A stretch of 64,000 nucleotides of DNA from Marinimicrobium sp050113635 (GTDB lineage: Bacteria; Pseudomonadota; Gammaproteobacteria; Pseudomonadales; Cellvibrionaceae): the NCBI RefSeq assembly GCF_050113635.1, contig NZ_JBNJLT010000002.1:372001-436000 (forward strand), in the 5' to 3' direction. The number at the start of each line of letters is the position of its first letter. Position 1 is the stretch's first letter. Positions 1 to 8,034 of this stretch are shown here, piece by piece. Made by a program: the position numbers and the translations under genes. The notes beneath the pieces were generated by a model. That model was not told the origin of the DNA. It was given only the letters and a program-made list of their open reading frames with translations, and searched no databases.

Positions 1-51
1 GTACCCATCACGGAATTCAGTAAAAAAAATCGAAAAAAGAAGATCACCCGA

Positions 52-67
52 TGCGCTGATCAGCGCA
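52..67 (-). terminator. Palindrome at the end of fecR, possible terminator
   Basis: A perfect 16-bp palindrome, TGCGCTGATCAGCGCA, overlaps the fecR stop codon (60-62). Read on the minus strand it is followed about 15 and 25 bases later by two T-rich stretches. It has no proper loop, so it may form only a weak hairpin. Bases 1-51 hold no gene. Confidence 0.35.
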
Positions 68-1058
68 GAATGGTCAGGAAGGGGGGAATGCGATAAACCT
101 TCAAGTCAAGTTGCTTTGCCAGAGCATTCACGACCTGATCACTATCGGTGGGATCGAAGACGCCACTGACTCGAATTTGAGAGGCCTCAGACCGGCTCAG
201 AATAATCTTGTGAGTGCGAAAACGGTTGAGCCGGGTAATGACATCCTTCAGCGATGTTCGCTCAAACACCAATTGATTGTGTTTCCACGCCTTGGCCCAG
301 CCCGGGTCGGCCGAGACCGGAGCGTCCAGTTGCGCCCCCTGAACACGAACCCGCTGACCGGCATCGACATTCACCGGAGTATGAGTGGCTGGCGTCGATA
401 CCGCCACCGCGTGCTCGATCACCGTCAGCTCAGCTGTTGTTCCTGCAAGCCGGTCCACCACAAACCGGGTGCCCAACGCCGTTCCCGACAAACTGCCCGC
501 CTCCACCACAAAGGGGCGAAACCCCGCCCCGCGCTCCGCCGCAACTGTAAAGTAGGCGACGCCGCTCACCAGATTGACCCGACGAAAGTCGGCGTCATAG
601 GCAACCGCGATAGCGGAATCCGGCCCCAGCCGCACCCGACTGCCATCGCGCAGCGTAACGGTTTGCTGCTCACCCGGCGCCGTTGCATAATCCGCTGCCG
701 ATTCCCGCCCGGTCGGCCAGGCACCACTGAGCCACAACTGAACACACAGGACCATTAACACGCTCGCCGCCGCCACCCCGGCAGACCACCGGAAATGGCG
801 GCATCGCGTTACACGGCTTTCAATGACCGCCTCGGATACCAAAGGCTCGCGCAACGCGCCCATTGCCCGCCAAACCTGCTGGGATTGTGTAAACGCTTCA
901 CGATGTCTGGCGTCCTCAGCCAGCCAGCGGGAAAGTTGTTGCTGCTCGGAGCGTTCAATACCCCCTCCCGCGAGCCGCGTCACCCACTCCGCTGCCTGCT
1001 GGTCGATAGTCTCTTGCCCGGCTTGCTCAGAGGGCCGATTCTCTAGCGGCGGCATCAA
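60..1058 (-). CDS. FecR family anti-sigma regulator
   Basis: Inner-membrane regulator that would relay an outer-membrane receptor signal to the adjacent ECF sigma factor. Residues about 20-65 match the cytoplasmic DUF4880-type domain (QQAAEWVTRLAGG, then WLAEDARHREAF). One membrane segment lies near 93-110 and the periplasmic FecR domain spans about 121-222. Residues 262-330 resemble a secretin/TonB short N-terminal (STN) fold, a known C-terminal extension of FecR proteins. The gene lies 33 bp downstream of the sigma gene in the same direction, the usual fecI-fecR order. No cognate TonB receptor follows inside the window; one may lie left of base 1. Family call is firm; the signal it senses is unknown. 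Confidence 0.9.
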   Translation of the reverse strand: MMPPLENRPSEQAGQETIDQQAAEWVTRLAGGGIERSEQQQLSRWLAEDARHREAFTQSQQVWRAMGALREPLVSEAVIESRVTRCRHFRWSAGVAAASVLMVLCVQLWLSGAWPTGRESAADYATAPGEQQTVTLRDGSRVRLGPDSAIAVAYDADFRRVNLVSGVAYFTVAAERGAGFRPFVVEAGSLSGTALGTRFVVDRLAGTTAELTVIEHAVAVSTPATHTPVNVDAGQRVRVQGAQLDAPVSADPGWAKAWKHNQLVFERTSLKDVITRLNRFRTHKIILSRSEASQIRVSGVFDPTDSDQVVNALAKQLDLKVYRIPPFLTILR

Positions 1059-1091
1059 TGTGTCCCTATCAGAGGGTGGCGGTTCATCATG

Positions 1092-1601
1092 TCAGGCATC
1101 TTCGTCGCGCAGTTTCTGTACCGTGTACTTTAACGCCTGGGCCAGATGTTTTTGCACAGAACTTTCGGAAATATCCAGCGCACAGGCGGCATCCCGATAC
1201 GTCATCCCCTCGATACGGCAGAGAGTGAAAACCCTTCGGGTCCGCTCAGGCAGTTCCATCAACAGCGCCCGCAGGCGTTGCAACTGCCGCTCCCCGCCCA
1301 CGATAGACTCCGGGGCGGGACTGCCATCGAGCAATTGATCGAGATCCACTTGGTCCACCAAAGCTTCCGGTCGCACCGCCGCCTGACGGGAGTAATCCAC
1401 CGCGAGATTATGCGCCGTGCGGAACAGGTAGGAACGGGCGTGAGTAATGGCATCTCTGTCATTTCTGGCTTGCTGGGTAAAACGCAAAAAGGTTTCCTGA
1501 GTAAGATCAGCGGCCATCTCTGCATCGCGAAGACGACGCTGCAGATAAGCCTCAAGCTCTCGCCGATGAGCCAAAAACAGAGACGCTACGCGACTACTCA
1601 C
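1092..1601 (-). CDS. ECF RNA polymerase sigma factor, FecI-like
   Basis: A 169-residue sigma-70 family factor with only region 2 (about 10-75, including ADLTQETFLRF and ARSYLFRTAHNLAVDY) and region 4 (about 115-165, including MTYRDAACALDISESSVQKHL, a helix-turn-helix). This is the size and layout of FecI-type extracytoplasmic sigma factors. The start is GTG at 1601, with no clear ribosome binding site. It is followed by fecR, its likely regulator, and faces tonB across a 236-bp gap carrying a Fur-box-like site at 1695-1713. Control by iron of this sigma gene, tonB, or both is inferred from that site. Confidence 0.88.
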   Translation of the reverse strand: MSSRVASLFLAHRRELEAYLQRRLRDAEMAADLTQETFLRFTQQARNDRDAITHARSYLFRTAHNLAVDYSRQAAVRPEALVDQVDLDQLLDGSPAPESIVGGERQLQRLRALLMELPERTRRVFTLCRIEGMTYRDAACALDISESSVQKHLAQALKYTVQKLRDEDA

Positions 1602-1694
1602 GATTGACTACCACGTTGCTCGCCATCAACACCCCGCCCCAGGCACGAAAAACCTATCCTGGCTGCACAACGATATGCAGCCGAGAATATACTT

Positions 1695-1713
1695 GATAAT
1701 AATTATCATTGTA
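1695..1713. promoter_or_regulatory. Fur-box-like site
   Basis: The 19 bases GATAATAATTATCATTGTA agree at 15 of 19 positions with the classical Fur consensus GATAATGATAATCATTATC. The site lies between the leftward sigma factor gene (start 1601) and the rightward tonB gene (start 1838). It could serve either promoter. Binding by Fur is inferred from sequence only. Confidence 0.7.
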
Positions 1714-1837
1714 TTTAGTATAAGTGGCCAGCGCAACTGCCGCCCGCGACTGATTGAAACCAACACGGCTCCATTGACCGCTGCCTACTCTTGGATTGGC
1801 AGCCCTTTATTTCTATGCTGTTCGTCACTCCATTGCC

Positions 1838-2626
1838 ATGAATGCACCGCTTGCTGCCTACAGCTCCGGCCTTCTTTCGACACCGCCCACTAACGCGTGG
1901 TCGCGGTGGCGAACCCCGCTGATCGCCAGCACGATTGTGGTGGCCGCACACAGTCTGGCACTCGGCATGCTGCTATGGACGAAAGCACCGGTGCTGAATG
2001 TTGTCAATCTCCCGACCATCAGCGGTTCTCTGGTGGCACCGCCCCCCTCACAAGCGGAAGCCCAGGATAGCGCCACCGCGCCAGCCCCGGCTCCGGCTCC
2101 GCAACCTGAATCGACACCGCCGCCCCAGCCACAACCCAGGGAGACACCTCCAACCATCACCCCGGAGTCTGAAACACCACTCGAACCGGAGCCTGTCGTG
2201 AAACCCCAGGTGGAACCGGTACCTGAAACGGCGCCCGCTGAGGAACAGGAACCGGTCCGTGAAGCCACTACCGCCCCCAGCGCTGCCCAAAGTGCTCCCT
2301 CTTCCGAGGCGCCCGCTGTGGATGAAAATGCACTGGAAGCGCCCGTCACACCGCCGCGAGCCGACGCCGCTCATTTGAATAACCCGGCACCGGTTTATCC
2401 ACGCCAGGCACGTCGACTGCGACAAAGCGGAGTGGTTTTACTCGAAGTATTGATCATGCCGGACGGTTCCATCGGAGAGATCCGCATCGAGCAATCCAGC
2501 GGTTTTGAGCGCCTGGATGACGCGGCAATAGAAGCCGTCCAACACTGGCGATATGTGCCCGCGTCCCGGGCGGGTCAACCCATTCCCTACTGGTATTTAC
2601 AGCCCATTGAATTCTCATTGAATTAA
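1838..2626 (+). CDS. tonB: TonB family energy transducer
   Basis: Couples the inner-membrane proton gradient to outer-membrane TonB-dependent receptors. The 262-residue product has a short cytoplasmic stretch, one membrane anchor (about 26-46), a Pro/Glu-rich spacer (about 65-165, with PAPAPAPQPE and similar) that spans the periplasm, and a C-terminal TonB domain (about 175-262). That domain shows the YPRQARR, VLIMPDGSIGEIRI and AIEAVQHWRYVPA signature. The ATG at 1838 is preferred over an upstream in-frame TTG at 1796, which would add 14 residues before the usual short N terminus. exbB and exbD follow. With three or more large receptors in this window this is a likely, though not necessarily the only, energy source for them. 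Confidence 0.9.
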   Translation: MNAPLAAYSSGLLSTPPTNAWSRWRTPLIASTIVVAAHSLALGMLLWTKAPVLNVVNLPTISGSLVAPPPSQAEAQDSATAPAPAPAPQPESTPPPQPQPRETPPTITPESETPLEPEPVVKPQVEPVPETAPAEEQEPVREATTAPSAAQSAPSSEAPAVDENALEAPVTPPRADAAHLNNPAPVYPRQARRLRQSGVVLLEVLIMPDGSIGEIRIEQSSGFERLDDAAIEAVQHWRYVPASRAGQPIPYWYLQPIEFSLN

Positions 2627-2644
2627 CCGGGCGAGGAGAACAGC

Positions 2645-3376
2645 ATGAACAACCCCTATGGTATTGCAGCAATGTGGGAGCAAGGTGATGTCGTCATTAA
2701 AGGCGTCGCCATTATGTTGCTGATCATGTCGGTGGCCAGCTGGTGTGTGATCGCCATTCGCAGCTGGCAACTGTATCGGCTGCGCAAGCCAGCTGCCGCA
2801 CTGAACGATTTCTGGCACGCCCGCAGCTTCGTCGAAGGGCTGCACATGGTCGGCACCCATCGCGACAGCAACCCTTTCCGGCACTTGGCGGAAACGGGCA
2901 TGGAAGCGCTGGATCACCACAAGACTCATACTGACGACCTGCACGGCCAACTGCCGCTCGGGGAGTGGCTGACCGCGTGCTTGCGCACCTCCATCGACGA
3001 GAGTGCCGAACGTCTGCAGCGGGGGCTGGCCATTCTGGCATCCGTGGGTTCCACGGCACCGTTTATCGGGCTGTTCGGTACCGTCTGGGGTATTTACCAT
3101 GCGCTGGTCGGTATCGGCGTCTCCGGCCAGGCCAGCATCGACAAAGTCGCTGGTCCAGTGGGCGAGGCTCTGATCATGACAGCCTTTGGGTTGGCCGTAG
3201 CAATTCCTGCCGTTCTCGGCTATAACGCACTGAGTCGAGGCAACCGCGGCGTACTCGGCAAGCTCAACCGTTTTGCTCACCAGCTACACGCGTATTTGAT
3301 TACCGGCGCGCCACCGCGCCGCCAGGAAGCGTCATACTCTGTTGCACGACTGGCCGACGCGGCCAAAGGAGCATAA
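2645..3376 (+). CDS. exbB: ExbB proton channel subunit (MotA/TolQ/ExbB family)
   Basis: Proton-conducting subunit of the TonB-ExbB-ExbD motor. The 243 residues hold three membrane segments at about 17-42, 123-150 and 165-190. The second and third carry the conserved SVGSTAPFIGLFGTVWGI and EALIMTAFGLAVAIPAV motifs of the family. A GAGGAG ribosome binding site sits 7 bp before the ATG. The gene starts 18 bp after tonB and ends 3 bp before exbD, so the three form one operon. Confidence 0.95.
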   Translation: MNNPYGIAAMWEQGDVVIKGVAIMLLIMSVASWCVIAIRSWQLYRLRKPAAALNDFWHARSFVEGLHMVGTHRDSNPFRHLAETGMEALDHHKTHTDDLHGQLPLGEWLTACLRTSIDESAERLQRGLAILASVGSTAPFIGLFGTVWGIYHALVGIGVSGQASIDKVAGPVGEALIMTAFGLAVAIPAVLGYNALSRGNRGVLGKLNRFAHQLHAYLITGAPPRRQEASYSVARLADAAKGA

Positions 3377-3379
3377 CCC

Positions 3380-3790
3380 ATGGCATTCGGCGGCGGCTTT
3401 GACGACGAGGAAGTCATGAGCGAAATCAATATGACGCCCTTGGTGGATGTCATGTTGGTTTTGCTGATTATTTTCATTATTACCGTGCCAGTGATTACCC
3501 ATTCAGTTAAAGTGGACTTGCCGCAGGCAAGCAATCAGCGCAACGAAATCACTCCGGACACCATCAACATTGCCGTGCTGGCCAATGGCGAGCTGCACTG
3601 GAATGAAGACACTGTCAGCAACGATGACTTACAGCGGCGTCTTGCCGAAGCAGCGCAAAAAGATCCACAGCCCCAAGTGCATTTACGCGGCGACAAGTCC
3701 GTCGCCTATGAACACGTGGTGACAACGATGGCCGCTATTCAGCGCTCGGGCATTGAGAAACTTGGCTTCGTTACCGAACCGGGCCCTTAA
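3380..3790 (+). CDS. exbD: ExbD biopolymer transport protein
   Basis: Partner of ExbB in the TonB motor. The 136 residues show the short cytoplasmic N terminus with EINMTPLVDVMLVLLIIF, in which Asp23 is the conserved proton-pathway aspartate inside the single membrane helix (about 18-40). A periplasmic ExbD/TolR domain follows (about 60-130, ending in LRGDKSVAYEHVVTTMAAI). The length is normal. It is the last gene of the tonB-exbB-exbD operon. Confidence 0.95.
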   Translation: MAFGGGFDDEEVMSEINMTPLVDVMLVLLIIFIITVPVITHSVKVDLPQASNQRNEITPDTINIAVLANGELHWNEDTVSNDDLQRRLAEAAQKDPQPQVHLRGDKSVAYEHVVTTMAAIQRSGIEKLGFVTEPGP

Positions 3791-3851
3791 GCCCGCCGGG
3801 TAGACACCACCTCGCTTGACTTTATTTTTATTTGGGCTAACTTATTGCCCT

Positions 3852-3908
3852 ATGACTCTGTTAAAACGCTTTCTTATGTGGAGGCTGTCTCCCACCTTTC
3901 CCTCCTAG
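3852..3908 (+). CDS. Possible 18-codon leader peptide
   Basis: A short reading frame, MTLLKRFLMWRLSPTFPS then TAG, lies in the 231-bp gap between exbD and the next gene. Its stop codon is the first base triplet of an 11-bp perfect stem-loop (3906-3932). A TTGACT box lies upstream (3816-3821). The arrangement resembles a leader peptide followed by a regulatory hairpin, but the frame has no obvious ribosome binding site and I do not recognise the peptide. It could be chance. Confidence 0.25.
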   Translation: MTLLKRFLMWRLSPTFPS

Positions 3909-3932
3909 CGAGTACCTGCCCGGTACTCGCTA
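3906..3932 (+). terminator. 11-bp perfect stem-loop between exbD and the Rnk-like pair
   Basis: The arms TAGCGAGTACC and GGTACTCGCTA pair perfectly around the loop TGCCC. A run of seven T bases follows about 20 bases later, not immediately. It may end the tonB-exbB-exbD transcript or act as a 5-prime regulatory hairpin for the gene at 4022. Confidence 0.55.
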
Positions 3933-4021
3933 TTCGCGTTCCTGTCACTTTTTTTCCGAATCGTTAGTTTTATCACTACAAGCTGTTATTCCATACAAGC
4001 ACGGTAGGCCAGGAGTCTGTC

Positions 4022-4396
4022 ATGTGTTCGTTTAACGCCATTGAGCGTCGGCGCTCGATGTATCGACGCGCGCGTCATTTTTATATAACTCGCCCCTGGG
4101 GCATGAATATTGGCCCATTTACTCTTTCCAGGCTTCTGGAAACAGCAGGGAGCGCGACATCCCAATCCGCATCGGTCGCGGTTGGTTGCCGAATCACGTT
4201 ATTTGATTTTCAGGAAAACGATGTGTGTGAAATGGATATCGTCAGCCCACAGGAAAGCCAGCCGAGCGCGGGCAAAATTTCTTTCTTGTCGCCGCTCGGT
4301 GCCGCGCTGCTCAACAAGCGCATCGATGACACTGTAAAGATCCCAGTGCCCGGCGGAGCCATGAAATTCAAGATTATTCGCATCACTCCATGTTAA
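4022..4396 (+). CDS. Rnk-like protein with GreA/GreB C-terminal-type domain
   Basis: A 124-residue protein whose second half (about 52-122, GCRITLFDF to MKFKIIRI) has the FKBP-like fold pattern of the GreA/GreB C-terminal domain, including SFLSPLGAALLNKRIDDTV. Proteins of this kind (Rnk, GreA-like) bind RNA polymerase near the secondary channel, but the coiled-coil N-terminal domain needed for transcript cleavage is absent. The first 45 residues are Arg-rich and unlike known Rnk. The start is supported by CCAGGAG seven bases upstream; internal Met codons at 13 and 28 are alternatives. It precedes a second Rnk-type gene by 94 bp. Confidence 0.65.
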   Translation: MCSFNAIERRRSMYRRARHFYITRPWGMNIGPFTLSRLLETAGSATSQSASVAVGCRITLFDFQENDVCEMDIVSPQESQPSAGKISFLSPLGAALLNKRIDDTVKIPVPGGAMKFKIIRITPC

Positions 4397-4490
4397 CCCT
4401 TTTTATCTGACTGCACCGAAAAGACGCTGAAAGAAGGATTGATTCTCAGGCCAGGAATGGCCTTCATTCAATATTGTAATAGGAGGATTT

Positions 4491-4880
4491 ATGGCAAAGA
4501 AACCCGCCATCCAAATGAGTAAAGCAGACCATAGCGCATTGTTGCGTTTGATCGATTCCGTTCCCGAAGATCTGATCACCGAGCAGCTTGCGGAGGAGTT
4601 GGATCGCGCCAAGGTGGTCCCAGCTCACAAGCTGCCAGGCGACACTGTTGCAATTGGTTCAAGCGTTACGTTCACGGTCCAGTCCACAGGAAAGACCTTT
4701 ACGTACCAGTTGGTTTATCCCACCGAGCTGGATAATACGGAAAACAAACTCTCGGTACTGAGTCCGGTGGGTAGCGCCATCATCGGGCTCAGGGAGGGGC
4801 AGTCAATTGACTGGACCATCAGCCAGGGGAACCAAACCATTATTACCGTGAACGATGTCAGTCCCCCGGCCAGCGACTAG
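4491..4880 (+). CDS. rnk: Regulator of nucleoside diphosphate kinase (Rnk-like)
   Basis: A 129-residue protein with a short helical N terminus (about 8-40) and a GreA/GreB C-terminal-type domain (about 50-125). The domain carries VAIGSSVTFTVQST, the typical YQLVYPTELDNTENKLSVLSP stretch in pieces, GSAIIGLREGQSIDW and a closing beta strand. Rnk binds RNA polymerase and in E. coli affects nucleotide pools. An AGGAGG site lies 6-7 bp before the ATG. The two Rnk-type genes are adjacent but differ a lot in sequence. Symbol assigned by family resemblance. Confidence 0.75.
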   Translation: MAKKPAIQMSKADHSALLRLIDSVPEDLITEQLAEELDRAKVVPAHKLPGDTVAIGSSVTFTVQSTGKTFTYQLVYPTELDNTENKLSVLSPVGSAIIGLREGQSIDWTISQGNQTIITVNDVSPPASD

Positions 4881-5539
4881 GGCCTGTTGACTCTAAGCCG
4901 ATAACGCCGGTAGACCAGCGCCAGCAGGAAGCACATGGCCGCTGGCACGGCCAGGGTCCAAAATGCCAGGCGAACGAAGAGCCAGGCACCCGCCACTCCG
5001 CCGGCAATAAACCCGGTAATGATCAGTAGGAACAGCAGAGCCCGGCGTCGATCAAACCCACGCCCCCTGAGCATGGAACCCAACATCAACCCCAGATCGG
5101 TAAATACCCCAGTGACGTGTGTGGTGCGAACCACCGCGCCGCTGTAGGTCGTCACCAGCGCATTTTGCAGCCCACAGGCTGCCGAGGCCAGGCAATGCCC
5201 AAAGAGCAATCCCTGCTCCAGTGAAAGCAGCGCTGCCACCAGCAGTATGCCCTCCACACAAAGCAGGGTTTCGTAGTGACGCCCCAGTTTCAGAGAGCCA
5301 TCGGGGATCAGCAGGCCCGACAGCACCGCCCCTAGCACGAAGCTGGCCATCACCGCCAACAGGTGAAGAGCCTGGCCTGACGATTTAAACACCTGAGTGC
5401 CAAACAGGGTCGCCGTACCCGACAGGTGAGACACGGCTTCGTGCTGAAATCCCAGCAAGCCTACCGCATTCACGATGCCCGCTAGCAGCGATAAGGCAAA
5501 TGCGCCATATTCCACCCACCGTGGCAGCCTGGATATCAA
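4877..5539 (-). CDS. YoaK/DUF1275 family inner-membrane protein
   Basis: A 220-residue hydrophobic protein with about six membrane segments. It starts with a DUF1275-type stretch (AGIVNAVGLLGFQHEAVSHLSG) and later has AACGLQNALVTTYSGAVVRTTH, VTGVFTDLGLMLG and related family motifs. The function of this family is not known. The start is a TTG at 5539 preceded by a strong GGGGGAG site. It converges on rnk, overlapping its end by 4 bp. Confidence 0.85.
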   Translation of the reverse strand: MISRLPRWVEYGAFALSLLAGIVNAVGLLGFQHEAVSHLSGTATLFGTQVFKSSGQALHLLAVMASFVLGAVLSGLLIPDGSLKLGRHYETLLCVEGILLVAALLSLEQGLLFGHCLASAACGLQNALVTTYSGAVVRTTHVTGVFTDLGLMLGSMLRGRGFDRRRALLFLLIITGFIAGGVAGAWLFVRLAFWTLAVPAAMCFLLALVYRRYRLRVNRP

Positions 5540-5873
5540 AAGCTCCCCCTTACAAATTCAATGAACATTGCCGCTATTGATTGTTCTTTTCAATCATACA
5601 CCGATTGACCTCGATCCGGCAGGCAAACGCTGACAAAACGCCCTGCCAGGCCCAGATTCGCTGCGACCGGTTCATTCGCGTCTTTACAACAGGCAACATA
5701 ATCCAGTACCGGGGCTTGACTTTAATCTCGGCCGGACACATGTTGTCTTTAGGGTGTTGGAAAAGTACAGGCGGCACTTTTAATCCTTGTCCACTACCCC
5801 TTGTCCACACCCATTCCAGGGCCTGGCCTAGAGTGCGGGCCTCAAATACCAAGGTAACTGATTGGGAGTCGTT
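5540..5873 (+). other. Intergenic region before hpf, no gene seen
   Basis: 334 bp between the divergent DUF1275 gene and hpf. It contains a TTGACT box at 5716-5721 without a good partner at the -10 position. It also has two direct copies of CCTTGTCCAC (5785-5794 and 5799-5808) just upstream of hpf. No convincing small gene or hairpin was found. Confidence 0.5.
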
Positions 5874-6182
5874 ATGAATATACAGTTGTCCGGCCACCAT
5901 GTAGACATCACCGACGGCATCCGGGACGCCGTCAGCCAGCGCTTCGCCAAGATCGAAAATCATTATCCTGATATCAGTGACCTGTCCATGGCCTTGACGG
6001 TGGAGCGCCATGCACAGTCCGTGGAGGCAACAACCCAGTACAAGGGTGCTACAGTGGCCGTACACGCCGAGGAGCAAGACCTCTATGCCGCCATCGCCGA
6101 GGCGGCCCGCAAAATGGACGCGGCTCTGGCCAAGCGCAAAGGCGCTGAGGCCTCTCACCGCCACACGCGGTCAGTCGTGTGA
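5874..6182 (+). CDS. hpf: Ribosome hibernation promoting factor, short form
   Basis: Binds the decoding channel of the 30S subunit and helps form inactive 100S ribosomes in stationary phase. The 102-residue protein opens MNIQLSGHHVDITDGIRD, with the conserved ISGHHVDVT-type start, and continues through FAKIENHYPDI and AVHAEEQDLYAAIAEAARKMD to a basic tail. The length fits the short HPF class. The ATG at 5874 is chosen over a TTG at 5862. The gene stands alone here, not next to rpoN where hpf is often found in Gammaproteobacteria. A stem-loop follows at 6189-6213. Confidence 0.93.
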   Translation: MNIQLSGHHVDITDGIRDAVSQRFAKIENHYPDISDLSMALTVERHAQSVEATTQYKGATVAVHAEEQDLYAAIAEAARKMDAALAKRKGAEASHRHTRSVV

Positions 6183-6188
6183 ACCCAG

Positions 6189-6213
6189 GAGCCCCACCTT
6201 CCCGGTGGGGCTC
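6189..6213. terminator. Hairpin between convergent hpf and susD
   Basis: A perfect 10-bp stem, GAGCCCCACC with GGTGGGGCTC, closes a 5-base loop. It sits in the 53-bp gap between the ends of hpf and the SusD gene and can serve both strands. The following T stretches are weak on both sides. Confidence 0.7.
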
Positions 6214-6235
6214 TTGAACTATCAGAGGATGAATA

Positions 6236-7957
6236 TCAGTACCCCGGCAGTTGCTCGTAGAGTCCGCCACTGAGGTTGATCTGTTGTTGGGGAATCGGCA
6301 TGTATTCGTGCTTACCGGCCGTAAAGGCGGCATCTTGCAAGTATTCCTTACGGGTTTCTTCGACCTCCAGGTAAGCATCAATCGTCTCCTTGGCGACACC
6401 CCAGCGCACCAGATCAAAAAAGCGGTGCCCTTCCAGACCCAACTCTAGGCGACGCTCCCACCGTAACGCCTGTCTCGCCTCGTCCTGATCGGCAAAGGCG
6501 TCATAAGTGCCAATGTTGTAAACGCTGTAGCTCCCTAACCGATCCGTGCTGTTCAACGCCCGCGTACGAATGCGGTTGATGATCGGAAGTGCTTCGTCTT
6601 CTCGGCCCAGCTCGATCAAGGCTTCTGCTTTCCATAACAACACATCAGCGTAGCGCACCAGTACGGTGTTCAGTGAGAATACCGTAAAAGGGCCATTCTC
6701 TATACGACAATCGCAATCCGGGTGCTCCAGCTCTTTCATGGAGATAAAGTTGCCGTAAGTGGCCGGATTTCGCGCCCAGGCATTCGCATTCTCTACGATC
6801 AGATCGTCATCGTACTTGAAGGGTTTATCCTGCATACCCACGGTATGATCCAGTCGTGGATCCACCATATCCGCCTGCGCATCGTAATTGGCATCGTTAA
6901 ACGTATCGAACAAGGGCAGGCCATTGGCATCGGTTTTAAAGGCGTTGACAAAATTTTCTGTCGGCACGTGAAACCCACAGCAACCAAATCCACCGGCCAT
7001 CGGCGTATTCAATGCAGTCGGCCAGGAGCCCCGACCATCCGGAGTGCCGTCATCACGCGAGCGCTGAATCGCAAACACGGACTCCCGGCTGTTTTCGAAC
7101 TCATACAGGAAGTTCTTCGCGTAGTCGTCAACCAGGCCGTAGTAACCGGACGTTTCGATGTCATCAACAAGGCCCACCACTTCTTCGAGTTTATCCGTGT
7201 TGATGTCCACCACCTGATGCTCATCATTTTGCACATAGGCCTGATACAGCAACGTCTTCGCCAGATAGGCGCGAGCCGCGTCTCGGTCGGCGCGACCCAG
7301 CTCGCCTTTGTCTTCGGGCGCGGGCAGGTTTTCGACACCAAAGCGGAAGTCTTCTGCAATTTTATCCCATAGCGCCTGATCGCTGAGGTCCATATTGGAA
7401 GTCGCTTTCACCGCTTCCGGTGTCATGGTTTCATCCACCCAGGGAATGCGCTTGTAATGAATTTTCAGGTCGAAGTAGAAAATACCCCGGATAAACCGCA
7501 ACTCTCCAATCCGCGCCGCCTTTTCCGGGTAGACGCTTTCGTCCACGTCATTCATCACCTGAAGCGCCGCATTGACGCGGGAAATTCCGGTGTAATCGCG
7601 CACCCATTTTTTGTTGTTCAGGTCAATAAAGTCCGGCGGAAACGATTCCCCATCCGCTACAAGAGGCTCGTACAGCGACAGCGCGTGGTAAGCAAAAATA
7701 TCCGCTGCACCATTACCGCCTTTATGCGCATCGCCCGCCCTAAGGTTACCGGTGGGCCACAGGTACATAGGGGCGGTGTAGTGATCATTGCCCAAGTAGG
7801 AATAGGCCGCGGTTACCAGACTGTCCAGGTTCTCGGCGGTGGTGACTTGCTCCTCACTGAGCGCCGCCTTCGGTGGCTCATCCAGGGAATCACTGCCGCA
7901 GGCTGTGATGGCGAATGCCATCACCGCGGATACTGCCAGTTTATAGGTCTTATTCAT
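6236..7957 (-). CDS. SusD/RagB family surface glycan-binding lipoprotein
   Basis: Outer-membrane lipoprotein that captures oligosaccharides and caps the paired SusC channel. The 573 residues begin with a lipoprotein signal peptide ending ITAC, with the lipid-anchored Cys at 20. The C-terminal SusD signature RWERRLELGLEGHRFFDLVRWG lies at about 499-520. TPR-like helices occur in the middle (for example ALWDKIAEDFRFGVENLPAP, DRDAARAYLAKTLLYQAYV). The length is usual for the family. It lies 77 bp after the SusC gene with a GAGGAT site before the ATG. Such proteins belong almost entirely to Bacteroidetes, so transfer is likely. The substrate is inferred as fructan from the two GH32-type neighbours. 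Confidence 0.93.
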   Translation of the reverse strand: MNKTYKLAVSAVMAFAITACGSDSLDEPPKAALSEEQVTTAENLDSLVTAAYSYLGNDHYTAPMYLWPTGNLRAGDAHKGGNGAADIFAYHALSLYEPLVADGESFPPDFIDLNNKKWVRDYTGISRVNAALQVMNDVDESVYPEKAARIGELRFIRGIFYFDLKIHYKRIPWVDETMTPEAVKATSNMDLSDQALWDKIAEDFRFGVENLPAPEDKGELGRADRDAARAYLAKTLLYQAYVQNDEHQVVDINTDKLEEVVGLVDDIETSGYYGLVDDYAKNFLYEFENSRESVFAIQRSRDDGTPDGRGSWPTALNTPMAGGFGCCGFHVPTENFVNAFKTDANGLPLFDTFNDANYDAQADMVDPRLDHTVGMQDKPFKYDDDLIVENANAWARNPATYGNFISMKELEHPDCDCRIENGPFTVFSLNTVLVRYADVLLWKAEALIELGREDEALPIINRIRTRALNSTDRLGSYSVYNIGTYDAFADQDEARQALRWERRLELGLEGHRFFDLVRWGVAKETIDAYLEVEETRKEYLQDAAFTAGKHEYMPIPQQQINLSGGLYEQLPGY

Positions 7958-8034
7958 TGTTCAATCCTCAATCACAATTCATTGTTCATAGAGCGACGTG
8001 GAAACCAGCGCCTCGATTGGCGCATTGGCTCGCT

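Noticed and set aside
1796..1837. Upstream TTG start of tonB
   Set aside because: It adds 14 residues that do not resemble TonB, and the ATG at 1838 gives the normal short N terminus.
5816..5836. Sigma-54 promoter for hpf
   Set aside because: A TGGC-like stretch occurs, but the GG/GC spacing and the -12 element do not fit.
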